Source: Clostridium sp. cel8 (GTDB lineage: Bacteria > Bacillota > Clostridia > Clostridiales > Clostridiaceae). From it: a stretch of 64,000 bases of DNA. Location: NCBI RefSeq assembly GCF_014050525.1, contig NZ_JACGAG010000001.1:1-64000 (forward strand). The letters are read 5' to 3'. Shown here one piece after another: positions 35,617 to 42,487 of the stretch. The position numbers were made by a program, and so were the translations under genes. Each line of letters starts with the position of its first letter. Positions within the stretch are counted from its first letter, which is position 1. The notes beneath the pieces are model-generated. The model saw only the letters and a list, made by a program, of their open reading frames with translations, did no database searches and was not told where the DNA came from.

Positions 35617-36870
35617 ATTAGTATATTTTCAAGATTCTTTAAATCAAGGGCTGAACCAAAGAATAGCTTATTTGGATCTACTTACAGTTTCTTCTTTGGC
35701 TCAACTAGTAGTGGGAAAACGGTTAATGAAAGAACAGCCATGCAAACCACAGCTGTATATGCCTGTGTGAGAATACTAGCTGAAACAATAGCTTCTCTCC
35801 CACTGCACACTTATATGAATACTGAAAGTGGAAAGGAAAAAGCAAGGGATCATCCTATATATCACCTTCTATCAGATTCGCCTAACCCTGAGATGACTTC
35901 ATTCGTGTTTAGAGAAACACTTATGGGTCATCTTTTATTATGGGGAAATTCCTACTCTCAGATAATAAGAAATGGGCATGGAAAAGTAGTGGCTCTATAT
36001 CCCCTGCTTCCAGACAAGATGAAGGTAGGAAGAAGTGAAAATGGAGAAATTTATTATCTCTATACTAGCGAAGGGAAGGAATATTTACTAAGAAATACAG
36101 AGGTCCTTCACATACCAGGCCTTGGCTTTGATGGTCTCATTGGATACTCCCCCATTGCCATGGCTAAAAATGCAATTGGTATGGCTCTAGCAACAGAAGA
36201 ATACGGAGCTAAGTTCTTCTCAAACGGTGCAAATCCTGGTGGTGTTCTAGAACATCCTGGTGTTGTAAAAGATCCTCATAGAATTAGGGATAGCTGGAAT
36301 CAAGTGTATCAAGGAACATCAAATGCTCATAGAGTTGCCGTTCTTGAAGAAGGTATGAAGTTCTCTCCCATCGGCATACCACCAGAACAGGCACAGTTTT
36401 TAGAAACAAGGAAATATCAAACTGAGGAAATTTGTCGAATATTTAGAGTCCCTCCCCATTTAGTTGGTGATTTAGAAAGAGCTACTTTTTCAAATATTGA
36501 ACATCAATCTATAAGCTTTGTAGTTCATACTATAAGACCTTGGCTTGTTAGAATAGAGCAATCTATTAATAAAGCCTTGTTTTCTGAGGAAGAAAGGCAC
36601 AAGTACTTTGTTAGTTTCTTAGTTGAAGGCCTTCTTCGTGGTGACTATGAATCAAGAATGAGAGGTTATTCTATCGGCATTCAAAATGGATTTATGTCTC
36701 CTAACGATGTAAGGAGTTTAGAAAACATGAACCCTATACCCTCTGATGAAGGTGGAAACACATACATGGTCAATGGCAATATGCTAAAGCTTAAAGATGT
36801 TGGTGCTTATGCGAATAAAAACACTGGAGGTGATGAAAATAAAGAAGTTTTGGAACTGGATAAAGAATGA
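35617..36870 (+). CDS. Phage portal protein (HK97 family)
   Basis: A 417-residue portal, the dodecameric ring through which DNA enters the head. Typical features are TAVYACVRILAETIASLPLH near the N-terminus, LLLWGNSYSQIIRNGHGKV, FRVPPHLVGDLERATFSNIE and the C-terminal GLLRGDYESRM. The homologous start reads ISIFSRFFKSR here because the codon at 35,617 is ATT, seven bases after GGAGG; relatives have MSIFSR. The frame extends upstream to a TTG through the terminator, which is unlikely to be used. Confidence 0.92.
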   Translation: MSIFSRFFKSRAEPKNSLFGSTYSFFFGSTSSGKTVNERTAMQTTAVYACVRILAETIASLPLHTYMNTESGKEKARDHPIYHLLSDSPNPEMTSFVFRETLMGHLLLWGNSYSQIIRNGHGKVVALYPLLPDKMKVGRSENGEIYYLYTSEGKEYLLRNTEVLHIPGLGFDGLIGYSPIAMAKNAIGMALATEEYGAKFFSNGANPGGVLEHPGVVKDPHRIRDSWNQVYQGTSNAHRVAVLEEGMKFSPIGIPPEQAQFLETRKYQTEEICRIFRVPPHLVGDLERATFSNIEHQSISFVVHTIRPWLVRIEQSINKALFSEEERHKYFVSFLVEGLLRGDYESRMRGYSIGIQNGFMSPNDVRSLENMNPIPSDEGGNTYMVNGNMLKLKDVGAYANKNTGGDENKEVLELDKE

Positions 36871-37522
36871 TGATGAAAGGACTTTATTTTTAAATGGTGT
36901 GATATCTGATGAAACTTGGTATGGAGATGAAATCACACCTAAACTATTTAAAGATGAGTTAAATAGTGAATCTGGAGATATTGTTGTTTGGATTAATTCC
37001 CCTGGTGGCGACTGCATTGCTGCTAGTCAAATCTACAATATGTTAATGGATTATAAAGGCAACGTCACAGTTAAGATTGATGGAATTGCAGCTAGTGCGG
37101 CATCCGTTATTGCTATGGCTGGTACTGAAGTACAAATTTCACCTACAGGTCTAATGATGATCCATAATCCGCTGACTATTGCCTTTGGCGATGCAAGTGA
37201 AATGGAAAAAGCAAAAGCAATGCTATCAGAAGTTAAAGAAAGCATCATTAATGCTTATGAGTTAAAAACTAGCATACCAAGGAATGAACTCTCTCATCTT
37301 ATGGATGAGGAAACCTGGTTCAATGCTAGAAAGGCTGTGGATTTAGGGTTTGCAGACAAAATAATGTTTGCACAAGGTGATGAAGACAAAAACCTTGAAG
37401 GATTAGCTTTCAGTAATATGGTAGCTGTCAATTCTATATTAAGTAAACTACCCAAAAAGGAAAAGCCACTTGCTGGCACTTCCTATAAAGAACTAAGTAC
37501 AAGATTAAATCTAATTAAATAA
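36833..37522 (+). CDS. Phage head maturation protease (ClpP-like)
   Basis: A 229-residue S14-type serine protease that processes the capsid: WINSPGGDCIAASQIYNML, IDGIAASAASVIAMAG (catalytic Ser) and MMIHNPLTI (catalytic His). ATG 36,833 is only two bases from GGAGG; the better-spaced codon, eight bases away at 36,839, is ATA, where relatives have MKKFWNW. So either a crowded ATG or AUA is used. It overlaps the portal gene. Confidence 0.9.
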   Translation: MKIKKFWNWIKNDDERTLFLNGVISDETWYGDEITPKLFKDELNSESGDIVVWINSPGGDCIAASQIYNMLMDYKGNVTVKIDGIAASAASVIAMAGTEVQISPTGLMMIHNPLTIAFGDASEMEKAKAMLSEVKESIINAYELKTSIPRNELSHLMDEETWFNARKAVDLGFADKIMFAQGDEDKNLEGLAFSNMVAVNSILSKLPKKEKPLAGTSYKELSTRLNLIK

Positions 37523-37537
37523 ATGGAGGTATATTCA

Positions 37538-38737
37538 ATGAATAAAATATTAGAATTAAGAGAAAAAAGAGCGAAGCTTTGGGAAAGTGCCAAAGCTTTT
37601 TTAGATGCAAGAAGAGATGACAAAGGACTTGTTTCAGCTGAAGATACTGCTACCTATGAAAGAATGGAACAAGATGTAGTTGATTTAGGTAAAGAGATAG
37701 ACAGGTTAGAAAAACAAGCCGTTCTCGATTTAGAACTATCAAAGCCTACTTCCACTCCCCTCTCTAATAAACCTAACAATGGTATGGGGAAAATAAAAGA
37801 AGGTCGTGCATCTGATGAGTATAAGAAAGCCTTCTGGAATGCTATGAGAATGAAAAACCCAAGCACTCAGATTTATAACTCCCTTTCCATCGGTGAAGAT
37901 TCAGAAGGTAGTTACCTAGCACCAGATGAGTTTGAAAATACCCTTATAACAACACTTGAAGAAGAGAACGTCTTTAGGAAGTTAGCAAAGATTATAAAGA
38001 CTTCAAGTGGTGATAGAAAGATCCCAGTAGTAGTAACAAAAGGAACTGCAGCTTGGCTTGATGAAGGCGAAGAATTTGAAGAAAGTGATTCTGTATTTGG
38101 TCAAACTTCCATCGGAGCTTATAAGCTTGGAACTATGATTAAAGTATCTGATGAGCTTTTAAATGACAGTATATTTAACATTGAAAGCTATATAGCTACT
38201 GAGTTTGCTAGAAGAATAGGTGCTAAGGAAGAAGAAGCATTCTTAATTGGCGATGGTGAAGGAAAACCTACTGGAATATTTAACGCTACAGGTGGTGCTG
38301 AACTTGGAATAACAGCTGGCTCTGCTACTGCAATCACAGCGGATGAGATTATTGATTTAGTATATTCTCTTAAAGCTCCTTATAGAAAAAATGCGTCTTT
38401 TATCATGAATGATGCAACTATAAAGGCTATTCGTAAATTAAAGGATGGCCAAGGTCAGTATTTATGGCAGCCATCACTTACAGCAGGAACACCAGATACT
38501 TTGCTTAATCGTCCAGTATATACATCTGCTTATGCTCCTATTCTTGAGGCTGGTGCTAAGACCATCGCCTTTGGTGATTTTGGATACTACTGGATTGCTG
38601 ACAGACAAGGTCGCTCTTTCAAAAGACTAAATGAGCTTTTTGCAACTAGCGGTCAAGTAGGTTTCTTAGGTAGCCAAAGAGTGGACGGAAAACTTATCCT
38701 TCCAGAAGCAATTAAAGTCCTACAGCAAAAAGCTTAA
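37538..38737 (+). CDS. Major capsid protein (HK97 fold)
   Basis: A 399-residue HK97-type capsid protein. The N-terminal ~110 residues are a coiled-coil delta/scaffold domain (ILELREKRAKLWESAKAFLD), removed by the protease; the mature part begins around SLSIGEDSEGSYLAPDEFEN and includes EEEAFLIGDGEGKPTGIFNA. The ATG at 37,538 follows GGAGG with eight bases spacing, a standard strong start fitting its high copy number. Confidence 0.93.
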   Translation: MNKILELREKRAKLWESAKAFLDARRDDKGLVSAEDTATYERMEQDVVDLGKEIDRLEKQAVLDLELSKPTSTPLSNKPNNGMGKIKEGRASDEYKKAFWNAMRMKNPSTQIYNSLSIGEDSEGSYLAPDEFENTLITTLEEENVFRKLAKIIKTSSGDRKIPVVVTKGTAAWLDEGEEFEESDSVFGQTSIGAYKLGTMIKVSDELLNDSIFNIESYIATEFARRIGAKEEEAFLIGDGEGKPTGIFNATGGAELGITAGSATAITADEIIDLVYSLKAPYRKNASFIMNDATIKAIRKLKDGQGQYLWQPSLTAGTPDTLLNRPVYTSAYAPILEAGAKTIAFGDFGYYWIADRQGRSFKRLNELFATSGQVGFLGSQRVDGKLILPEAIKVLQQKA

Positions 38738-38753
38738 TGAGGGGTGTAAATAG

Positions 38754-38972
38754 ATGAGTTATAATACTAAAAATTATACGGAACAAGGCGGAGAGAAAAC
38801 CGTTATAGGCGGTACATTGGAAATTAAGGATGAGGCCACAGTAGTTGGCCTCTCTCTTATTGAAAATCAATCTGAAAGCACTGCTAGTACAATAGAAGAT
38901 TTGGTCACAGATTTTAATACTCTGCTTTCTAAGTTAAAAACTGCAGGGCTAATGGTAGATGATACTCCATAA
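38754..38972 (+). CDS. Head fiber-type small protein
   Basis: A 72-residue protein (EQGGEKTVIGGTLEIKDEAT near the N-terminus) resembling the phage head fiber family; it may decorate the capsid. It lies directly after the capsid gene in the usual head-fiber position. The C-terminal part is helical and of unknown role. Confidence 0.65.
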   Translation: MSYNTKNYTEQGGEKTVIGGTLEIKDEATVVGLSLIENQSESTASTIEDLVTDFNTLLSKLKTAGLMVDDTP

Positions 38973-38992
38973 AGAAAGGATGGTGGCGGCTA

Positions 38993-39301
38993 ATGACACT
39001 AATTGAAAAGGTTAAAGCAAATCTAATACTTGAACACGATAAAGATGATGAGCTTTTGGAAATGTATATTGAAGCCGCTATATCCTATGCTGAGAGCTAT
39101 CAACACTTAAAAGAAGGATACTACAATGAAAATGTAATGTCTCCAGTCACTGAGCAAGCTGTTATTATGCTGTCCTCTCACTTTTATGAAAGCCGTGATG
39201 GTAGTACAGGGGGTTTCTTTGCTGATACCGCTATTGCAGGTCAGCAAGCAAGAGAAACGATTAATAATCTTTTACGCCTTGATAAGGATTGGAAGGTGTA
39301 G
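38993..39301 (+). CDS. Head-tail connector (gp6-like)
   Basis: A 102-residue adaptor with the gp6/Phage_connect fold: LIEKVKANLILEHDKDDELL, YIEAAISYAESYQ, and the C-terminal INNLLRLDKDWKV. It binds below the portal ring to extend the DNA channel. Order (capsid, head fiber, connector, closure) is canonical. Confidence 0.85.
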   Translation: MTLIEKVKANLILEHDKDDELLEMYIEAAISYAESYQHLKEGYYNENVMSPVTEQAVIMLSSHFYESRDGSTGGFFADTAIAGQQARETINNLLRLDKDWKV

Positions 39302-39304
39302 GTT

Positions 39305-39640
39305 ATGGGACTTGGAAAAATCAATACTTTTATAGATATTATTCTTGTTGAAAGAATTAAAGATGATGAAGGATTTAGTAAGGTTAATGATAATATCCTA
39401 GCCACCATAAGAGCTTATAAAGAAGAAAGGCATGCTAGTGAAAAATGGGCAAACAGAGCCTTGTTTTCAGAAGCTAGTGCCCTTTTTAGGTTTCGTAAAA
39501 TCCCAGATGTGGATATTACATCAAAGATGGTGATTGACTGTAGTGGTGACCGTTATGAAATTATAAGTGTAGAGGACATAAAAAACCGTGGAATGTATGT
39601 TGAAGTTCTAGCAAAAAAGGTGGTGGTATCAGATGGCTAA
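39305..39640 (+). CDS. Head closure / head-tail adaptor protein
   Basis: A 111-residue beta-rich protein in the head-completion position (KYNTFIDIIL-like start, FRFRKIPDVDITSKMVIDCS, SVEDIKNRGMYVEVLAKKV). It matches SPP1 gp16-like head closure proteins in size, order and pattern. It overlaps the next gene by eight bases. Confidence 0.75.
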   Translation: MGLGKINTFIDIILVERIKDDEGFSKVNDNILATIRAYKEERHASEKWANRALFSEASALFRFRKIPDVDITSKMVIDCSGDRYEIISVEDIKNRGMYVEVLAKKVVVSDG

Positions 39641-40064
39641 AGTGTCTATGAGAATGCCTGAAGATTTTCTATTGAAGATTTCAAAACTTGGTGATAAAAC
39701 GGATGAAATTATCCCTAAGGTACTTGAGTCTGGTGGTGAAGTTGTCCTCGAACACGTAAAATATAATCTTAAGTCCTCCATTGGAAAAGGAACAAAAGTC
39801 AAGAGTCGCTCTACTGGAGAACTTGTATCCTCCCTTGGTCTCTCCCCTGCACTATTGGATAGAAATGGAAAGCATAATGTAAAGGTAGGTTTTAAAGAGC
39901 CAAGAAAAGATGGCGATAGTAATGCTAAAATTGCAAATATCCTTGAGTATGGAAAATCTAATCAACCAGCAAAGCCATTTTTGAAGCCTGCTAGAAGAAC
40001 TTCGAGAAAACCTTGTATTGATGCTATGAGGGAAAGATTTGATCGGGAGGTAAAAAACATATGA
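39633..40064 (+). CDS. HK97 gp10-like neck protein
   Basis: A 143-residue protein of the HK97 gp10 family (LPKVLESGGEVVLEHVKYNL-like region, ILEYGKSNQPAKPFLKPARR near the C-terminus). It joins head and tail. Position between head closure and tail terminator genes supports the call; it overlaps both neighbours. Confidence 0.8.
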   Translation: MAKVSMRMPEDFLLKISKLGDKTDEIIPKVLESGGEVVLEHVKYNLKSSIGKGTKVKSRSTGELVSSLGLSPALLDRNGKHNVKVGFKEPRKDGDSNAKIANILEYGKSNQPAKPFLKPARRTSRKPCIDAMRERFDREVKNI

Positions 40065-40414
40065 GTATTCTAAGTGAAATAAATACTCTCTCAAGTATAT
40101 GTGACATTCCTATAGAAACTGGAGTTTTTTCAGATAACCCTCCCGATATCTATCTTGTTGCAACTCCTCTTGTAGATTTATTTGAGGTTTATGCAGATAA
40201 TCTTCCAGAGTATGAAATACAAGAAGTAAGACTTTCCTTATTTTCTAAAGGAAATTATATAAAGATTAAAAACACACTAACCCGTACCCTTTTAGGTGCG
40301 GGTTTTACAATAACTGATATGAGATATTTAGGGCATGAGGATGATACTGGATATCACCACTATGCTCTAGATGTAGCAAAATCTTATAAATTTAAGTTGG
40401 ATAAGGAGGATTAA
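40061..40414 (+). CDS. Tail terminator/completion protein
   Basis: A 117-residue protein directly before the tail tube gene (DNPPDIYLVATPLVDLFEVY, GYHHYALDVAKSYKFKL). Small proteins in this position cap the tail tube. It overlaps the neck gene by four bases (ATGA) and is separated from the tube gene by three. Confidence 0.75.
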   Translation: MSILSEINTLSSICDIPIETGVFSDNPPDIYLVATPLVDLFEVYADNLPEYEIQEVRLSLFSKGNYIKIKNTLTRTLLGAGFTITDMRYLGHEDDTGYHHYALDVAKSYKFKLDKED

Positions 40415-40417
40415 CAT

Positions 40418-41017
40418 ATGGCAACAATCGGTCTTGATAGGCTTTATTATGCAAAAATAACAGAAGATACAAACGGTGATGAAACCTATGATACCCCTAT
40501 TCCTTTAGCAAAAGCAATTAGTGCGGAGCTTTCAGTTGAACTTGCAGAAGCAACCCTTTATGCAGATGACGGAGCAGCTGAAATCATTAAGGAATTTCAA
40601 AAAGGTACACTCTCTCTTGGAATCGATGATATTGGTGTAGAAGCTGCCAGTGATTTAACAGGGGCAACAATTGATGAAAACAAAGTATTAATCTCAACAA
40701 GTGAAGATGGGGGCGATCCTGTAGCAATAGGTTTTAGGGCTAAAAAAGCAAACGGAAAATATCGTTACTTTTGGCTATACCGTGTGAAGTTTGGAATCCC
40801 AGCTACGAACCTTGCTACTAAAGGAGATAGTATTACTTTCTCAACACCTACCATTGAAGGAACTGTCATTCGTAGAAATAAAATTGACGGTCAAGGAAAG
40901 CATCCATGGAAGGCTGAAGTTAGTGAGGGTGATGAGGGTGTGTCCTCTGAAATAATAACTGGCTGGTATAACGAAGTTTATGAACCTCTCTTCACTGCTA
41001 ATGGAACAGAGGAATAA
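40418..41017 (+). CDS. Major tail tube protein (phi13-type)
   Basis: A 199-residue tail tube subunit: IGLDRLYYAKITEDTNGDET at the N-terminus, AISAELSVELAEATLYADDG and FRAKKANGKYRYFWLYRVKF later are typical of the phi13-family major tail protein. ATG follows AAGGAGG with a good spacing, as expected for an abundant protein. Confidence 0.9.
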   Translation: MATIGLDRLYYAKITEDTNGDETYDTPIPLAKAISAELSVELAEATLYADDGAAEIIKEFQKGTLSLGIDDIGVEAASDLTGATIDENKVLISTSEDGGDPVAIGFRAKKANGKYRYFWLYRVKFGIPATNLATKGDSITFSTPTIEGTVIRRNKIDGQGKHPWKAEVSEGDEGVSSEIITGWYNEVYEPLFTANGTEE

Positions 41018-41028
41018 GGAGGAATATT

Positions 41029-41412
41029 ATGGACAAAGAGCGTAGTAGCCTGATAACTATAGGTGGCAAAGAATATCGCCTTATTTTAACTACAAAAGCG
41101 ACAAAGGAAATAGCAAAGCGTTATGGCGGTCTAGAAAATCTTGGTGAAAAGTTAATGAAGGCAGAAAACTTTGAGATGGCCCTAGAAGAAATTGTCTGGC
41201 TTATTGCACTTTTGGCTAATCAAAGCATTTTAATTAATAACAGACTTAATGGAGAAAAGGAAGAACTATTAACCGAAGATGATGTTGAACTTCTAACCTC
41301 TCCTCATGAGTTGGCAACATATAAAGATGCAATTATGGAAGCTATGTTTAAAGGAACTAAAAGACATATAGAATCAGAGGACGAAAACTCAAAAAACGAG
41401 CAAGTCGAGTAA
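41029..41412 (+). CDS. Tail assembly chaperone (gpG-like)
   Basis: A 127-residue tail chaperone (GKEYRLILTTKATKEIAKRY, EIVWLIALLANQSIL). Near its end it carries the slippery heptamer A AAA AAC (41,391-41,397), from which a -1 shift continues into the overlapping frame to 41,600. It sits between tail tube and tape measure, the conserved position for the lambda G/GT pair. Confidence 0.87.
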   Translation: MDKERSSLITIGGKEYRLILTTKATKEIAKRYGGLENLGEKLMKAENFEMALEEIVWLIALLANQSILINNRLNGEKEELLTEDDVELLTSPHELATYKDAIMEAMFKGTKRHIESEDENSKNEQVE

Positions 41413-41600
41413 GCGATGAAGAATTGTTTGCTCGACTTATTTATTATGGAGTAACTCAGCTTCATAGACCAGAGCCAGATGTTTGGCTTATGGCAATAGG
41501 GGAGCTTTTGGATCAATGGGAAATTCACAAGCAATTTACTGGAATGGCAAAACCTAAAAGAGAAGTTTCTATTGATGAGATTATTCCTATGGGGATTTAG
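41390..41600 (+). CDS. Tail assembly chaperone -1 frameshift extension (gpGT-like)
   Basis: Reading in the -1 frame after the slippery A AAA AAC gives KKRASRVSDEELFARLIYYG and VTQLHRPEPDVW, ending IDEIIPMGI with TAG at 41,598. This region has no own ribosome-binding site, so it is probably made only as a fusion (about 190 residues). AAGTCGAG downstream of the heptamer pairs with CTCGACTT, a possible stimulatory stem. Confidence 0.82.
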
Positions 41601-41651
41601 GATGTCAGAAGATAAAATCAGTACTTAAGTACTAGTGACCTTATCTTTATA

Positions 41652-41710
41652 TAAAGGAAACTTGACAAGATAATAGGAATATGTTATTCTGTATGTAAAG
41701 GAAACTTGTC
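41652..41710 (+). promoter_or_regulatory. Promoter TTGACA-17-TATTCT flanked by operator repeats
   Basis: TTGACA (41,662-41,667), 17-bp spacer, TATTCT (41,685-41,690). The 15-bp direct repeat TAAAGGAAACTTGWC occurs at 41,652-41,666 and 41,696-41,710, bracketing the promoter; the first copy overlaps the -35. It probably binds the regulator encoded next. Confidence 0.78.
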
Positions 41711-41733
41711 GACACAAAAGGAGGGATAGTTGC

Positions 41734-41949
41734 TTGGAAAATAAAGTAGAAGTGTTACGTAAAGACAAGGGCTTAAGTCAAGAAGAGTTTGCCAAAGAAA
41801 TTCGGGTTTCAAGACAAACAGTAAGTTCCATTGAGACGGGAAAGTATAATCCCTCATTAGAACTAGCATTTATCATCTCAAATTACTTTGGGAAAAAGAT
41901 AGAAGAAATTTTTATTTATGAAGGAGGTAATAAGAATGAAGAGAAATAA
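41734..41949 (+). CDS. XRE-family regulator (cargo pair)
   Basis: A 71-residue helix-turn-helix regulator (LRKDKGLSQEEFAKEIRVSR, QTVSSIETGKYNPSLELAF). TTG start at 41,734 follows GGAGG with eight bases spacing. With the membrane protein behind it, it forms a small autonomous operon inserted between tail chaperone and tape measure genes, and likely represses its own promoter through the flanking repeats. The pair resembles chromosomal regulator/membrane pairs in Firmicutes. Confidence 0.85.
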   Translation: MENKVEVLRKDKGLSQEEFAKEIRVSRQTVSSIETGKYNPSLELAFIISNYFGKKIEEIFIYEGGNKNEEK

Positions 41950-42379
41950 CTTTATAATTGGATTAGTATTTTTGTTAGTTGGAATGGCGTGTTTGTCTGT
42001 TGTAGTACTATTTGAGACTAAATTAAATAGCATTTTGAGTGGATTTGCTGGAGGAGGAATATGTAGTGGTATAGTCATACTGTGGAAATATTACCATTGG
42101 ACAAAACCAGAAAATAAAAGTAAATATAAAGAAAAGATGGAAAGTGAAAATATTGAATTATACGATGAAAGAAAGGAGATGTTAAGGAATAAAGCTGGTA
42201 GATACGCCTATCTTTTAGGATTAGTTGTATTAGCCTTATCTATTACTATATTTTCTATTCTAGGTAGTTTAGAAATTATAAATGATACTCGTTTGATTGT
42301 TTTATATCTTGGCGGACTATTATTATTCCAATATGTTACAGGAGTTATTATTTATAAAAGGCTTAGCAAAAAGTACTAA
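41936..42379 (+). CDS. Small membrane protein of the cargo pair
   Basis: A 147-residue protein with up to four transmembrane helices: IIGLVFLLVGMACLSVVVLF, ILSGFAGGGICSGIVIL, LLGLVVLALSITIFSI, and LIVLYLGGLLLFQYV, with a charged loop (KEKMESENIELYDERKEMLR) between the second and third. It overlaps the regulator's 3' end by 14 bp. Function unknown; superinfection exclusion or envelope change in the lysogen is a guess. Confidence 0.75.
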   Translation: MKRNNFIIGLVFLLVGMACLSVVVLFETKLNSILSGFAGGGICSGIVILWKYYHWTKPENKSKYKEKMESENIELYDERKEMLRNKAGRYAYLLGLVVLALSITIFSILGSLEIINDTRLIVLYLGGLLLFQYVTGVIIYKRLSKKY

Positions 42380-42432
42380 GAACTACACTAGATTTTATAG
42401 TTATGCATCACATTAAAAATAAATACTAACTT

Positions 42433-42460
42433 AGGAGCAATCAAAGGGTTGCTCCTTTTT
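42433..42460 (+). terminator. Terminator before the tape measure gene
   Basis: AGGAGCAA (42,433-42,440) / TTGCTCCT (42,449-42,456) with a T-run, then CATGCCCATTTTTAAGGAGG leading to the TTG start of the tape measure gene. Confidence 0.75.
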
Positions 42461-42487
42461 CATGCCCATTTTTAAGGAGGTGGTAAC

